From: Streptomyces sp. TG1A-60
GTDB lineage: Bacteria > Actinomycetota > Actinomycetes > Streptomycetales > Streptomycetaceae
Assembly (NCBI RefSeq): GCF_037201975.1
Contig: NZ_CP147520.1
Location: 1,240,001-1,304,000 of the forward strand
Direction of reading: 5' to 3'
DNA length: 64,000 bases
A program made the translations under genes and the position numbers. Shown here piece after piece: positions 1 through 8,665 of the stretch; within the stretch, counting starts at the first letter, position 1; each line of letters opens with the position of its first letter. Below the pieces are notes generated by a model. That model had not been told where the DNA came from, did not search any database, and was given only the letters and a program-made list of their open reading frames with translations.

Positions 1-1114
1 CCGGTGAAGGTCAGGTCGGTGTAGCGATCCAGGATCGCGTTGAGCGCGATCTTCGCCTCCAGGCGGGCCAGATGGGCGCCCAGGCAGTAGTGGATCCCGG
101 TGGTGAAGGCGAGTTGTGGGTTGGACGGGCGATGGATGTCGAACCGGTCCGGGTCGGGGAACTCGCGCTCGTCGCGGTTGGCGGAGATCAGCGAGACCAG
201 CACCAGCCGGTCGGCCGGGATGGTGGCACCGGCCAGCTCGACCTCCACGTTGGTCACCCGGCCGCCCTCGGGTACGGCGGGCGGTAGCGCAGCACCTCTT
301 CGACGGCGCCCGGCACCAGTGAGCGGTCGGCTCGGACCTCGGTCAGCTGGCCGGGGTGTTCACTGAGGGTCAGCATCATGTTGCCGAGCAGGGACATCGT
401 GGTCAGATGGCCCGCGAGCAGCAGCAGAACGGTGAAGTTGACGACCTCTTCGTCGTCGAGGGAGCGGTCGTCGAGTCTGGCGGTCGCCAGCTTGCTGACC
501 AGGTCGTCCTGCGGATCCCGGCGCCGGGCCGGGACGAGCTCCTGCCCGAGATACGACTGGAGTTCGCCCATCGCCTTCTGCACTCCGACGACGAAATCCG
601 GGTCGGCGGGGTTCTCGCAGGTGAGGGCGAGCTGGGCGTCGGCGGTGCGGTAGAGCACTCCCCGGTCCCCGCGTGGCACGCCGATCACCTCCGCGATGAC
701 GTTCAGCGGAAGCTGGTACGACAGATCTCGGGTGATGTCGATCTCCGTGCGGTCCTCGACCGCGTCCAGCAGTTCGCCGACGATCCTCTCGATGCGCGGG
801 GCCAGGTCGGCCAGAGCGCGAGGGGTGAATCCCTGGGCGATGATGCCGCGCAGCTGCTTGTGCTCGGGCGGGTCCATCGTGGAGAGGTTTCCCCTGGTGA
901 AGCCGTGTTCCGGCATGATGCGACACATGTCGTTGGAGAACACCTGCCAGTCGGAGAGCACCCGGTGGGCGTCCTCGTAGCGGTAGACCTTCCAGGACTG
1001 TGACGCCTCGTCGAACATGACCGGGGTGTTGTCCCTGGCGTTTCGCATCCACGCGTACAGCGCAGGGCCGCCGTCGGCGAAGAACGGCGGCGCGGCGTTG
1101 GGCCGGTCAACCAT
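1..1114 (-). pseudogene. cytochrome P450, C-terminus cut by window edge, frameshifted
   Basis: The N-terminal 280 or so residues read in one frame from ATG at 1114, preceded by GAGGAGAGAGACCAC. They include the I-helix region (LLLLAGHLTTMS) and the ExxR-type helix ending VEEVLRYRPP. That frame stops at 254. The rest of the enzyme continues in the next frame over 1-274, including the haem-thiolate signature FTTGIHYCLGAHLA with its Cys. Restoring one base near 274-276 (RPP-V-PEGGRV) rejoins the two frames, so a single-base deletion breaks the gene. P450s of this type hydroxylate or epoxidise small substrates, often on carrier proteins in secondary metabolism. The upstream SDR and KASIII genes on the same strand fit such a cluster. 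The last codons lie outside the window. Confidence 0.9.
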
Positions 1115-1237
1115 GTGGTCTCTCTCCTCTGTTCTGCTGCCCGGTGGGCGGGGTGAGGGTCCGTTCCGGTCGCCTTCTCCCTTCAGTCTGGGGAGCGCCG
1201 GTTCCGGGACGCCCCCGGGGAAGACCCCGGCAGCACC

Positions 1238-1253
1238 CCGGTGTTGACACCGG
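1238..1253. promoter_or_regulatory. 16-bp palindrome upstream of the P450 gene
   Basis: CCGGTGTTGACACCGG is a perfect inverted repeat with 7-bp arms and a 2-bp centre, about 124 bp upstream of the P450 start in the 200-bp gap between the P450 and SDR genes. It could be an operator (TetR-like size) or a small hairpin. No assignment beyond that is possible. Confidence 0.35.
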
Positions 1254-1315
1254 GAGTCTCCTGGCCCCCGGGCAGCCGGGCCCACGAGTGGCGGACGTCG
1301 CCGGGGATGCGAAGG

Positions 1316-2083
1316 TCAGTGGCCGGTGGCCAGGCGTGCGGCTCCGTCGATCCGGATCACCTCGCCGTTGATCATGGGGTTCTCCACGATGTGCTGTACC
1401 AGGCCCGCGAACTCCTGGGGTTGTCCCAGGCGTTGCGGATGCGGGGTGGCGGCGACCAGAGCGGTGCGGGTCCGGGTGGACAGCTCCGCAAGCATCGGGG
1501 TGTCGAACAGCCCCGGCGCCACCGTCACCACGCGCACCCGGTGACGCGCCAGGTCACGGGCGAGCGGCAGGGTCATCCCGGCGATTCCGGCCTTGGACGC
1601 CGCGTACGCCGCCTGCCCCTGCTGTCCGTCGTAGGCCGCGATGGACGAGGTGCACACGATGACCCCCCGCTCGTCGTCCGCCGTGCCGCCGCCCCGTACC
1701 ATCGCGGCTGCGGCCGAGCGCACCACGTCGAACGTACCGACCAGGTTCACCTGCACGATTCGCTGGAACTCCGCCAGCGGCAGTGGGCCCTCGCGGCCCA
1801 CCACTTTCCCGGAGGCGGTGGCTCCCGCGCAGCAAACGGCGATGTGCGGGCCTCCCCTGCGCCGTGCTTCCGCCACGGCGGCGGCCACGTCCGGCGGACG
1901 CGTGATGTCCCCGGCGACGAAGGCGGCCCGGTCGCCCAGGTGCGCCAGGGCCTCGGCACCGCGCGCGGCGGATCGGCCCGTCACCACCACCTCGGCACCC
2001 GCCGCGAGCAGCCGCACCGCCACGGCGAGGCCCAGTCCGGACGTGCCGCCCACGACGACAGCGACCTTTCCGGTGATGACCAT
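1316..2083 (-). CDS. short-chain dehydrogenase/reductase (HSD10/3-hydroxyacyl-CoA dehydrogenase-like)
   Basis: A 255-residue classical SDR. The Rossmann glycine motif GGTSGLG lies at residues 12-18. The catalytic Ser (CTSS, about 146), Tyr160 and Lys164 (YAASK) are all present, and the C-terminus INGEVIRIDGAARL is typical. It should catalyse NAD(P)-dependent interconversion of a hydroxyl and a ketone. The sequence resembles type II 3-hydroxyacyl-CoA dehydrogenases, so a 3-hydroxyacyl or polyketide-like substrate is plausible. The ATG directly follows the TAG stop of the KASIII-like gene (TAGATG), so the two genes are translationally coupled. The exact substrate is unknown. Confidence 0.88.
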   Translation of the reverse strand: MVITGKVAVVVGGTSGLGLAVAVRLLAAGAEVVVTGRSAARGAEALAHLGDRAAFVAGDITRPPDVAAAVAEARRRGGPHIAVCCAGATASGKVVGREGPLPLAEFQRIVQVNLVGTFDVVRSAAAAMVRGGGTADDERGVIVCTSSIAAYDGQQGQAAYAASKAGIAGMTLPLARDLARHRVRVVTVAPGLFDTPMLAELSTRTRTALVAATPHPQRLGQPQEFAGLVQHIVENPMINGEVIRIDGAARLATGH

Positions 2084-3127
2084 CTACTCGGCCGGTCCCA
2101 GGAAGTCGCTTTCGGCGGGCCAGTGGATGACCGTGCCGCCATGACTCATCCCCGCTCCGAAGGAGGCGAGGACGACCGTGTCCCCGGCCTTGACCCGGCC
2201 CTCGTCCACGGCCTCGCGCAGGGCCAGCGGCATTCCGGCGCCGGAGCTGTTGCCCAGGCGGTGGACGTTCTCGGCCGTGCGCTCGGCGGGCAGGCCGAGT
2301 TTCTCCCGGAGTACGCGGAGCAGGTGGTGGTTGGCCTGGTGGAAGACGAGGAGGTCCACGTCATCGGTCGACATCCCGTGGTGTTCCAGCAGTTCCAGCA
2401 CGAAGCCCGGCATGATGTCCAGCGCGAAGTCCCGCACCGAACGGCCGTGCATGTGCACGAAGTTGTCGCCGAATCCCGAGTGCTTGGGTCTGCCGTCGGT
2501 GGACCAGGTGCGCTGTTCCCTCTTGACGAAGGCGGTCTCGTACGCCCGGGGATCGCTGCGCAGCAGGGCCGGCGTCACGCCGGTCCCGATGGCGCAGGGC
2601 TCCAGCAGATAGCAGGCGGCGGCGTCACCGAAGATCACGCCGGTTGCGCGGTCCTCGGGGTCCAGGGTCTTGGTCACGGTGTCCGCGAGAACCACCGCTA
2701 TCCGCCGGTAGCCGCCCGACAGCAGGTACTTCGCGCCGACGTCGAGGGCGAACGTACCGCCGGGGCAGCCGCCGCTGTTGACGTCGAACCCCGGGGTGCC
2801 GGTGAGGCCCAGCTTGCGGGCGATGGCCACCGCGGCGGCGGGCAGCATGTGGTCTGGTGTGAACGTGCCGCAGATCAGCAGGTCGATGGAGTCCGGGCTG
2901 ACCCCCGCGCGGGCACAGGCGTCGCGCAGGGCGGCCGCGCCCAGGTCCGAGGTCTGCTCGTCGGGTGCCGACCAGCGCCGCTCCGTGATGCCGATGTGCT
3001 CGTTGATCCAGGCGTCCGTGGTGTCCAGCATCTGTTCCAGGTCCGCGTTGGTCACCACGCGCTCGGGTACGTAGCCCCCGATGGCCCGGATGCCTACCCC
3101 GTAGGGGGTACCAGCGGTGTTTGTCAT
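2084..3127 (-). CDS. beta-ketoacyl-ACP synthase III-like condensing enzyme
   Basis: A 347-residue FabH-type protein with the complete catalytic triad: Cys121 in NSGGCPGG, His263 in FHQANHHL and Asn293 in LGNSSGAG. Length and motif spacing match KASIII. In Streptomyces such extra copies usually prime secondary-metabolite polyketides or fatty acids, or transfer acyl groups. Its place as first gene of a KASIII-SDR-P450 unit suggests a tailoring or starter-unit role rather than housekeeping fatty-acid synthesis. The Shine-Dalgarno-like GAGGA lies almost directly against the ATG, so the start is weakly supported, but no better one is visible. Confidence 0.88.
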   Translation of the reverse strand: MTNTAGTPYGVGIRAIGGYVPERVVTNADLEQMLDTTDAWINEHIGITERRWSAPDEQTSDLGAAALRDACARAGVSPDSIDLLICGTFTPDHMLPAAAVAIARKLGLTGTPGFDVNSGGCPGGTFALDVGAKYLLSGGYRRIAVVLADTVTKTLDPEDRATGVIFGDAAACYLLEPCAIGTGVTPALLRSDPRAYETAFVKREQRTWSTDGRPKHSGFGDNFVHMHGRSVRDFALDIMPGFVLELLEHHGMSTDDVDLLVFHQANHHLLRVLREKLGLPAERTAENVHRLGNSSGAGMPLALREAVDEGRVKAGDTVVLASFGAGMSHGGTVIHWPAESDFLGPAE

Positions 3128-3419
3128 TCCTCATCAACCGCTACAGCGGGCTTTGCCTCGGCGTCGACGAGGGCAGCACCGCCGACGGAGCCAACATCGA
3201 ACAGCAGCCATACGCGTCACAGACACGGCAACAGTGGCAGATCATCCCGTCCTGACCTGCCCTCCGCCCCTCTTCTCCGCTACGGCCCGCTGGACGCGAA
3301 CGGCCACAAGAACACCGCTCGGAACCACCAGAAGCCAGGCGACCGTGCTCAACGAGGCCCACGCGGACGCCTACAACCACACCGGCCAGCCCCGCACTAT
3401 CAGGCCACGGACGACGACG

Positions 3420-3538
3420 CTGAACCGCTCCGGGTTCGGTAGAGATCTCAGATGTTGGTTGTGACCTGGGCTTTCGTGGCGCTCAGGTAGTGGTTGGCCT
3501 CGTATGATCGAGTCCCTACCGAACCCGGAGCGGTTCAG
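3420..3538. repeat. 23-bp perfect inverted repeat with 73-bp spacer
   Basis: The 23 bases at 3420-3442 (ctgaaccgctccgggttcgg plus tag) are the exact reverse complement of 3516-3538. The right arm ends on the GTG where a transposase-like frame begins. It is probably a terminal or sub-terminal repeat of a decayed insertion sequence, or a duplicated end. The 3128-3419 stretch to its left holds no gene I can recognise. Confidence 0.6.
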
Positions 3539-3771
3539 TGTTGCTGCCCCATCTGAATGAGCGGCAGCGGCGTCTGGCGGTGGCGGCCGAGGCGAGGCTG
3601 CTTGGCCACCGCGGGGTGCGCGCCGCCCGGGCAGCGGCCGTCAGCGAGACCACCGTGCGACGGGGGATCACGGAACTGGAAGCCGGCATCGGGCCGCTGC
3701 CCGGCGGACGCATCCGCACCGAAGGCGGAGGCCGTAAACCGGCCGAGGAGATCGACCCTGGTCTACGGATG
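3538..3771 (+). pseudogene. ISAzo13-type transposase, N-terminal fragment
   Basis: From GTG 3538 the frame reads LLPHLNERQRRLAVAAEARL, then a helix-turn-helix-like SETTVRRGITELEAG, then GGRKPAEEIDPGLR. I recognise this as the start of ISAzo13-family transposases. Similarity ends at about 3771 and the frame stops at 3786, so over 80 percent of the roughly 400-residue protein is missing. It is a remnant with no expected activity. Confidence 0.7.
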
Positions 3772-3852
3772 ACATCGCCCTGCTGATCACCCATCGCCAG
3801 CAGGGCGACAGGTGAGGCACCAGCGATCCTCACACCGACTGGCAACCTCCGG

Positions 3853-4398
3853 TCACATCGGGATCTCGAAGTGCACCGTAGCGACGCCCGGTCCATGTTC
3901 GCCGGTGGTACGGGCGTCGAACACCTCCTTCGCCGCACTGCGCCAGAAGGCTTCCGTCCCCTCGATGTTCACGTTGGTGTGGAGGTAGATGAGTTCGTAG
4001 CCTGGGGTGTTCGCGATGAAGTCGCAGGCGGCGTCGACCAGCGTGCGGGCGAGCCCTCGGCGCCGGTGTTCGGGCTGCACGTAGACACGGACGAGTTGGG
4101 CGGTGGTGCCGGACGGGTAGCGTTCGGCCAACCAGCGCGGATGCGGCGGGTGGTTGGGGCCTTGAGACCGTACGCCCGTCGTGGCCACCACCTCGCCGTC
4201 GTGGACGGCCACGAGTAGGAGGTGCCGTGGATCGTCAAGATACGTGCCCCCGATGTCCACCACGTCCCGGTGCCACTGGGGCACGTACCCGTATCCGAAC
4301 TCGTTGTAGAAGGTGTCGAGCATGACGCGGCGCGCGCCGTCCACGTCCGCCGGTGTCGCGTGGCGCACGGTGTATCCGCGAGGTGTGGTCTGACTCAT
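3853..4398 (-). CDS. GNAT-family N-acetyltransferase
   Basis: A 181-residue single-domain GNAT protein. The acetyl-CoA-binding motif A is clear in VRVYVQPEHRRRGLARTLVD (Q/R-x-x-G-x-A), followed by a typical beta-5 region ELIYLHTN. It would transfer an acetyl group from acetyl-CoA to an amine, but the substrate cannot be read from the sequence. The start ATG at 4398 is followed by SQTTPRGYTVRHATPADVDG, the usual first strand of the fold. A 15-bp Zur-type box lies 40-54 bp upstream, so the gene is probably induced by zinc starvation and may belong to the same response as the operon starting at 5470. Confidence 0.88.
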   Translation of the reverse strand: MSQTTPRGYTVRHATPADVDGARRVMLDTFYNEFGYGYVPQWHRDVVDIGGTYLDDPRHLLLVAVHDGEVVATTGVRSQGPNHPPHPRWLAERYPSGTTAQLVRVYVQPEHRRRGLARTLVDAACDFIANTPGYELIYLHTNVNIEGTEAFWRSAAKEVFDARTTGEHGPGVATVHFEIPM

Positions 4399-4437
4399 CG
4401 AGATGTCCTTCCGTATCGGAGTCCCACGCTAGTCAAA

Positions 4438-4452
4438 TGAAAACGACTTTCA
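4438..4452. promoter_or_regulatory. Zur box upstream of the GNAT gene
   Basis: TGAAAACGACTTTCA matches 13 of 15 positions of the actinobacterial Zur operator TGAAAATGATTTTCA and has perfect 5-bp outer arms. It sits 40-54 bp before the GNAT ATG, where a repressor would cover the promoter. Confidence 0.7.
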
Positions 4453-4466
4453 AAAACATCGGCGTG

Positions 4467-5115
4467 TCACGGCTTCCCAGGCAGCCCGGGCCCCTGCACA
4501 GGCACACCCGCCGCCCACCTCCCGTTGATGGGGTAGGCGGCCGCGGTGTCGCCCGTGCAGGCGTTGCCGCGACTGGCGAAGACGCCGCGTGAGTAGTCGT
4601 TGTCGAGGGCGACCAGTCGGGAGCCGGGCAGGAGCCGACTCAGCCGGCGCGCCTCTGCGATGGGCGTGACGGGGGCGGATGCGGAAGCCGCCAGCAGTAT
4701 TGGGCGGTGCGTCGGGACTGCCGAGCGGTGTGCGGCGGGCTGGTCGGTGGTGCCAGTAGGCACAGGGGGACGCCTCCATGCCGGTCACGACCGATTGGGG
4801 GTCGAGGCGGCGGGTGCGGCGAATATCCGTCACGAGCTGCCGGGGCGTAGGGGCGGAGCCGTCGGCGCACTTGGCGATGCAGTTGACGGCTTCGTAGCCG
4901 CAGGAGGCGGGGCTGTCCAAGTCGGTGGCGGGGCATAGTCGTCGAGGTAAGTGCACAGACCATAGGCGAGACCCGCCCACCATTCGGTGCGGCCGAGCCT
5001 CCGATACCTAGCACGGTCGAACTCGGCCGCCTCGAAGCTGCTGACGGGCCGGTCAGCGAGTCCTTCGCGCGCCACGCCGCCGCTGCGCTGTCGCCAGACC
5101 GAAACAATCCGGGTG
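4467..5115 (-). pseudogene. TAP-like alpha/beta-hydrolase (tripeptidyl aminopeptidase type), degraded
   Basis: Three minus-strand frames together give the C-terminal half of a secreted actinobacterial tripeptidyl aminopeptidase-like hydrolase. The pieces run ARYRRLGRTEWWAGLAYG to LDDYAPP (about 5115-4930), DLDSPASCGYEAVNCIAKC to CAYWHH (about 4927-4750), and PILLAASASAPVTPIAEARR to GRWAAG (about 4700-4467). At least two frameshifts separate them. The position I expect to hold the catalytic His (DYSHGVFASRG in relatives as I recall them) reads DYSRGVF. The N-terminal half with the nucleophile Ser is absent. This is a dead gene. The 5116-5360 stretch upstream shows nothing recognisable. Confidence 0.75.
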
Positions 5116-5360
5116 GGCCGCGCTCCGCGAGAAGAAGGTGTCACGCCGACGCAGCGGCGCCCGGCTCTGGATGACGTCAACGTCGTACCGGCCCCTTGGG
5201 CCGACGACGCCATCGAGGACCACGCGGCCAGTGCGATGCGGGAGCGGCGGGCAGGACGGTCTTCAGCGGTCGCCGCCAGGGCGCACAGCGGGGCGGGGCG
5301 GGGCGGCGCATGCCTGGTGTCACGGAGCGTCCCCAGATGGATCCACTGAGGTACTGACAA

Positions 5361-5375
5361 TGAAAACGATTACCG
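5361..5375. promoter_or_regulatory. Zur-like box upstream of the metallophore-type operon
   Basis: TGAAAACGATTACCG matches 11 of 15 positions of TGAAAATGATTTTCA. The left half is perfect except one base and the right half is weak. It lies 95-109 bp before the first gene of the ten-gene operon (GTG 5470). With the stronger box at 4438 and zur at 23197 in the same window, it supports zinc control of the operon. Confidence 0.5.
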
Positions 5376-5469
5376 ATAACGTGTCCACGGCACAGCCGGG
5401 CCCGCCTCCTCACGGAGGCTTCGCCGGGCTGTCCTGACGTCTGAACAACACCGCACGAAAAGGGGAGCT

Positions 5470-6726
5470 GTGGCTCATCTGCTGGTGGTCGAGAGCTGGG
5501 TCGGATCGATGAGCAGGCTGTTGCCACGGGCGATACGGGAGAGCGGGCACGAGTTCACGTTCCTCACCCGCGATCTGCATCACTACCTGCGATCGGCGCC
5601 CGAGGGAGCGGCGCACCCGCTGCTCGGGGCGCGCAACGTGATCACAGCGGACACCAACGACACAGAGGCCGTGCTGCCGGAAGTCGAGCGGCTGCACGCG
5701 GTGTTCGGGTTCGATGGGGTGATCACGTCCTGCGACTACTACCTGTCGACGGTGGCGCGGGTAGCCGGGCGGCTCGGTCTGCCCGCGTCGAGCCCCGAGG
5801 CGGTGGAGAACGCCTGCCGCAAGGACGCTGCCCGCCGTGTCCTGGCCGACGCCGGGGTGCCCGGGCCGCGCTTCGCCGTGCACGAGGAGTGGGTCGACAT
5901 CGCGCGGGCGGCGCGGGAGATCGGCTACCCGCTGGTGGTCAAGCCCGTCGACCTGTGCGCGGGCATGTACGTACGCCGGGTGGACGACGAGGAGCAACTC
6001 GCCGCCGCCGTTAGGGCGCTGGCCGACTTCCCGGTCAACGCGCGCGGGCAGCGGCGGGCACCCGTGGTGCTGCTCGAAGAACTCCTGGACGGCCCGGAAG
6101 TGAGCGTCGAGACCGTCTCTCACGCGGGAGCGGTCCATGTGATCGGCGTGACCGACAAGAGCATCGGCGGGGCGCCCGCGTTCATCGAGACCGGCCACAT
6201 GTTCCCCGCCGCCCTGTCGAGCGCGGACGCCGAGGCCGCCGAACAGACCGCACTCGGCGCGCTCAAGGCGCTCGGCCTGACCGACGGCGTCGTGGCGCAC
6301 ACCGAGATCAAGCTCACCTCCGCCGGGCCGCGCGTCGTCGAGGTCAATCCCCGCCCCGCCGGGAACCGCATCACCGAGCTGGTCCGCCACGTCACCGGGA
6401 TCGACCTCGCCGCGGCCTTCGTGGACGTCTCCCTGGGCCGCGCCCCCGACCTTCGGCGCACGGACACCGGGCTGCGCAGCGCCGCCATCGGCTTCCTCGT
6501 GCCGCAGACCGCGGGCATGCTCGAAGCCCTGGACGGCAGCGCACTGCGGGACAGGCCCGGCGTCTTGGAGGTGCAGCTCGCCGAGCCCGGCAAACAGGTG
6601 AAGGCCGCGGGGAGCAACAACGAGTACCTCGGGCACGTCATGGCGGGCGATGCCGCGGGGCTGGGCGCCCGTGACCGGGTCGAGGCGCTGCTCGGCGAGC
6701 TGCGGTCCGGGCTGGTGATCCGATGA
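5470..6726 (+). CDS. ATP-grasp ligase (first gene of putative metallophore operon)
   Basis: A 418-residue stand-alone ATP-grasp protein. The N-terminal pre-ATP-grasp domain starts AHLLVVESWVG. The ATP-binding Lys region is PLVVKPVDLCAG (about residues 157-168), and the metal-binding motif EVNPRPAGNR lies about residues 294-303. This family forms amide bonds through acyl-phosphates, as in L-amino-acid ligases of the BacD type. Here it would join two amino-acid-like units. GTG 5470 follows AGGGGAG. The ATG of the next gene overlaps its stop (ATGA), so the two are translationally coupled. The Zur-like box upstream suggests repression by zinc. The exact substrates are unknown. Confidence 0.85.
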   Translation: MAHLLVVESWVGSMSRLLPRAIRESGHEFTFLTRDLHHYLRSAPEGAAHPLLGARNVITADTNDTEAVLPEVERLHAVFGFDGVITSCDYYLSTVARVAGRLGLPASSPEAVENACRKDAARRVLADAGVPGPRFAVHEEWVDIARAAREIGYPLVVKPVDLCAGMYVRRVDDEEQLAAAVRALADFPVNARGQRRAPVVLLEELLDGPEVSVETVSHAGAVHVIGVTDKSIGGAPAFIETGHMFPAALSSADAEAAEQTALGALKALGLTDGVVAHTEIKLTSAGPRVVEVNPRPAGNRITELVRHVTGIDLAAAFVDVSLGRAPDLRRTDTGLRSAAIGFLVPQTAGMLEALDGSALRDRPGVLEVQLAEPGKQVKAAGSNNEYLGHVMAGDAAGLGARDRVEALLGELRSGLVIR

Positions 6727-7571
6727 CCTCCGCCACCTCGGCGTCCACCCGCGTGACGACGTACGACGCGCTCATGGCGCAGGCCCGCGCCGGGGAACTC
6801 GGCCCGGACCCGGCCGCCCTGCGGATCGCCGTGGCCTTCACCACGCGGCAGGCCGTACGGCACGACGGGCGCGGCACCGGCTACCGCAACGAGGTGCTCA
6901 GCCTGCGCCTGGCCGAGGCCGTCGGCAGTTGCGCGGTCGAGCCCGGCGCACTGCCCGACAGTGCGGTGGAGGACTGCGTCGGCGCGGACGTCGCCCGGCT
7001 GCTGGAGCATCCGCTGCTGCCGGTGCGCGTGGCCGCCCTCGACGCCTACCTGATGCACGTCACCCCGCACACCCCGGACAACGGTGCCCGGCCCGTACCG
7101 CTGCCGGCCGGGACATCGTTGGAGAAGTCCCGGGCCCGGGCCCGGGCGGTGGTCGAACTGCTCGACCTGTCGCCGGGGTCGACGGTGCTCGTGGTCGGAG
7201 TGGTCAATTCCCTGCTGGAGGCGCTGCGGTCACGGGAACTGGCCTACGTTCCGTGCGACCTCAAGGGCGGGGTCACCGAATGGGACGAGACGGTCGTCAC
7301 CGATGCGCCGGCCGAGGCCGGCCGGTGTGATGCGCTGCTTGTGTCCGGGATGACGCTGGGCAACGGGACGTTCGAGCCGCTGCGGGAGCACGCGCTGCGG
7401 CACGGCAAGCAGTTGGTGTTGTTCGCCCAGACCGGCAGCGCCGTGCTGCCCCGCTTCCTGAGCCACGGGGTGAGCGCCGTGTGCGCGGAGCCGTATCCCT
7501 TCTTCTGGCTGGACGGCGGTCCTGGCACCGTCTACCGCTACCGCGCCGGCGGTCCGGGAGGTGCCCGGTGA
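6723..7571 (+). CDS. DUF364 (Rossmann-like, putative heavy-metal chelation) protein
   Basis: A 282-residue protein matching the DUF364 pattern. An N-terminal domain (RIAVAFTTRQAVRHDGRGTG) is followed by a Rossmann-like half with PGSTVLVVGVVNSLLEAL and the characteristic ALLVSGMTLGNGTFEPL. DUF364 proteins recur in metal-chelate gene neighbourhoods. The one structure I recall has an enolase-N-like plus Rossmann architecture and was linked to heavy-metal chelation, but the reaction is not established. Both ends are coupled: ATGA overlap with the ligase and GTGA overlap with the PLP enzyme. Here it may handle a metal-chelator intermediate or bind a nucleotide cofactor. Confidence 0.7.
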   Translation: MTSATSASTRVTTYDALMAQARAGELGPDPAALRIAVAFTTRQAVRHDGRGTGYRNEVLSLRLAEAVGSCAVEPGALPDSAVEDCVGADVARLLEHPLLPVRVAALDAYLMHVTPHTPDNGARPVPLPAGTSLEKSRARARAVVELLDLSPGSTVLVVGVVNSLLEALRSRELAYVPCDLKGGVTEWDETVVTDAPAEAGRCDALLVSGMTLGNGTFEPLREHALRHGKQLVLFAQTGSAVLPRFLSHGVSAVCAEPYPFFWLDGGPGTVYRYRAGGPGGAR

Positions 7572-8665
7572 CCCCGACCACCGCAACCGCCGTACGCCCC
7601 GTCGCCCGCCCGGAACTGCTCACCCTGCTCGGCCGTACGCCCGTCGCGCGCATCACCGCCGGCCTACCGGAACCGCACCCCGGTTTCTGGGCGAAACTCG
7701 AAGGGCTCGCCGCGGGCGGGATGAAGGCCCGGGCCGCGGTGTCCATGCTGATGGGCGCCCGTGAGCGCGGCGAGCTGCGGCCCGGTGCCCCGGTGGTGGA
7801 GTCCACCTCCGGCACGCTCGGCATCGGGCTCGCCTTCGCGGGCCAGGCCCTCGGTCATCCCATCGTGCTGGTCGGCGACAGTGAACTGGAGCCGTCCATG
7901 CGGCAGTTGCTGCACTCTCACGGGGTGCGGCTGGAGATCGTGGACCGGCCCGCGCCCCAGGGCGGCTGGCAGGCCGCACGGCTGGCCCGGCTGCGCGAAC
8001 TGCTCGCCGTGCTGCCCGGCGCCTACTGGCCCGACCAGTACAACAACCCCGACAACACCGCCGGCTACGCCTCCCTGGCCGCCGAACTCGCCGTCCAGCT
8101 CGACCACCTCGACATCCTGGTGTGCAGCGTCGGCACCGGCGGCCACAGCGCCGGCATCATCGGCCCGCTGCGCCGCCACTGGCCCGCCCTGCGGCTCATC
8201 GGCGTCGACGCCACCGGCTCCACCATCTTCGGCCAGCCCGCCCGGCCGCGGCTGATGCGCGGCCTGGGCAGCAGCATCCACCCGCGCAACGTCGCCTACG
8301 ACGCCTTCGACGAGGTCCACTGGGTCGGTCCCGCGGAGGCCGTGGACAGTTGCCGCCGCCTGGCCCGTGGCGCCTTCGTCAGCGGCGGCTGGAGCACCGG
8401 TGCCGCCGCCCGGGTCGCCGCCTGGGCCGCCCGCGTCCACCCCGGGGCGGTCGTCGCCACCGTCTTCCCCGACGGCCCGCACCGCTACCTCGGCACCGTG
8501 TACGACGACGACTTCGCCGCCGCCCACGGCCTCGACCCCGCTACGGCGGCCACCCGGCCCGTCGAGATCCCGCACCCGCACGCGGCCGAGGCAACCGGCT
8601 GGGTGCGGTGCACGCGAGTCGCCGACCCGCTGAAGGCCGTCCCCCCTTCGGAAAGGAACCCGTGA
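7568..8665 (+). CDS. cysteine-synthase-like PLP enzyme (fold type II)
   Basis: A 365-residue fold-type-II PLP enzyme of the CysK/SbnA branch. The Schiff-base Lys53 is in EGLAAGGMKARAA, the substrate loop reads STSGTLGIG instead of the usual SSGNTG, and the phosphate-binding GTGGHSAG is present. The changed substrate loop argues against simple O-acetylserine sulfhydrylation. SbnA-like homologs make amino-acid adducts for siderophores such as the diaminopropionate precursor of staphyloferrin B, though no SbnB partner is nearby. GTG 7568 overlaps the preceding TGA. It is a core enzyme of the putative pathway and probably performs a beta-replacement on a serine derivative. Confidence 0.85.
   Translation: MTPTTATAVRPVARPELLTLLGRTPVARITAGLPEPHPGFWAKLEGLAAGGMKARAAVSMLMGARERGELRPGAPVVESTSGTLGIGLAFAGQALGHPIVLVGDSELEPSMRQLLHSHGVRLEIVDRPAPQGGWQAARLARLRELLAVLPGAYWPDQYNNPDNTAGYASLAAELAVQLDHLDILVCSVGTGGHSAGIIGPLRRHWPALRLIGVDATGSTIFGQPARPRLMRGLGSSIHPRNVAYDAFDEVHWVGPAEAVDSCRRLARGAFVSGGWSTGAAARVAAWAARVHPGAVVATVFPDGPHRYLGTVYDDDFAAAHGLDPATAATRPVEIPHPHAAEATGWVRCTRVADPLKAVPPSERNP

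Noticed and set aside
1241..3442. 733-codon open frame on the plus strand
   Set aside because: It is antisense to the SDR and KASIII genes, has no domain and reflects high-GC codon bias.
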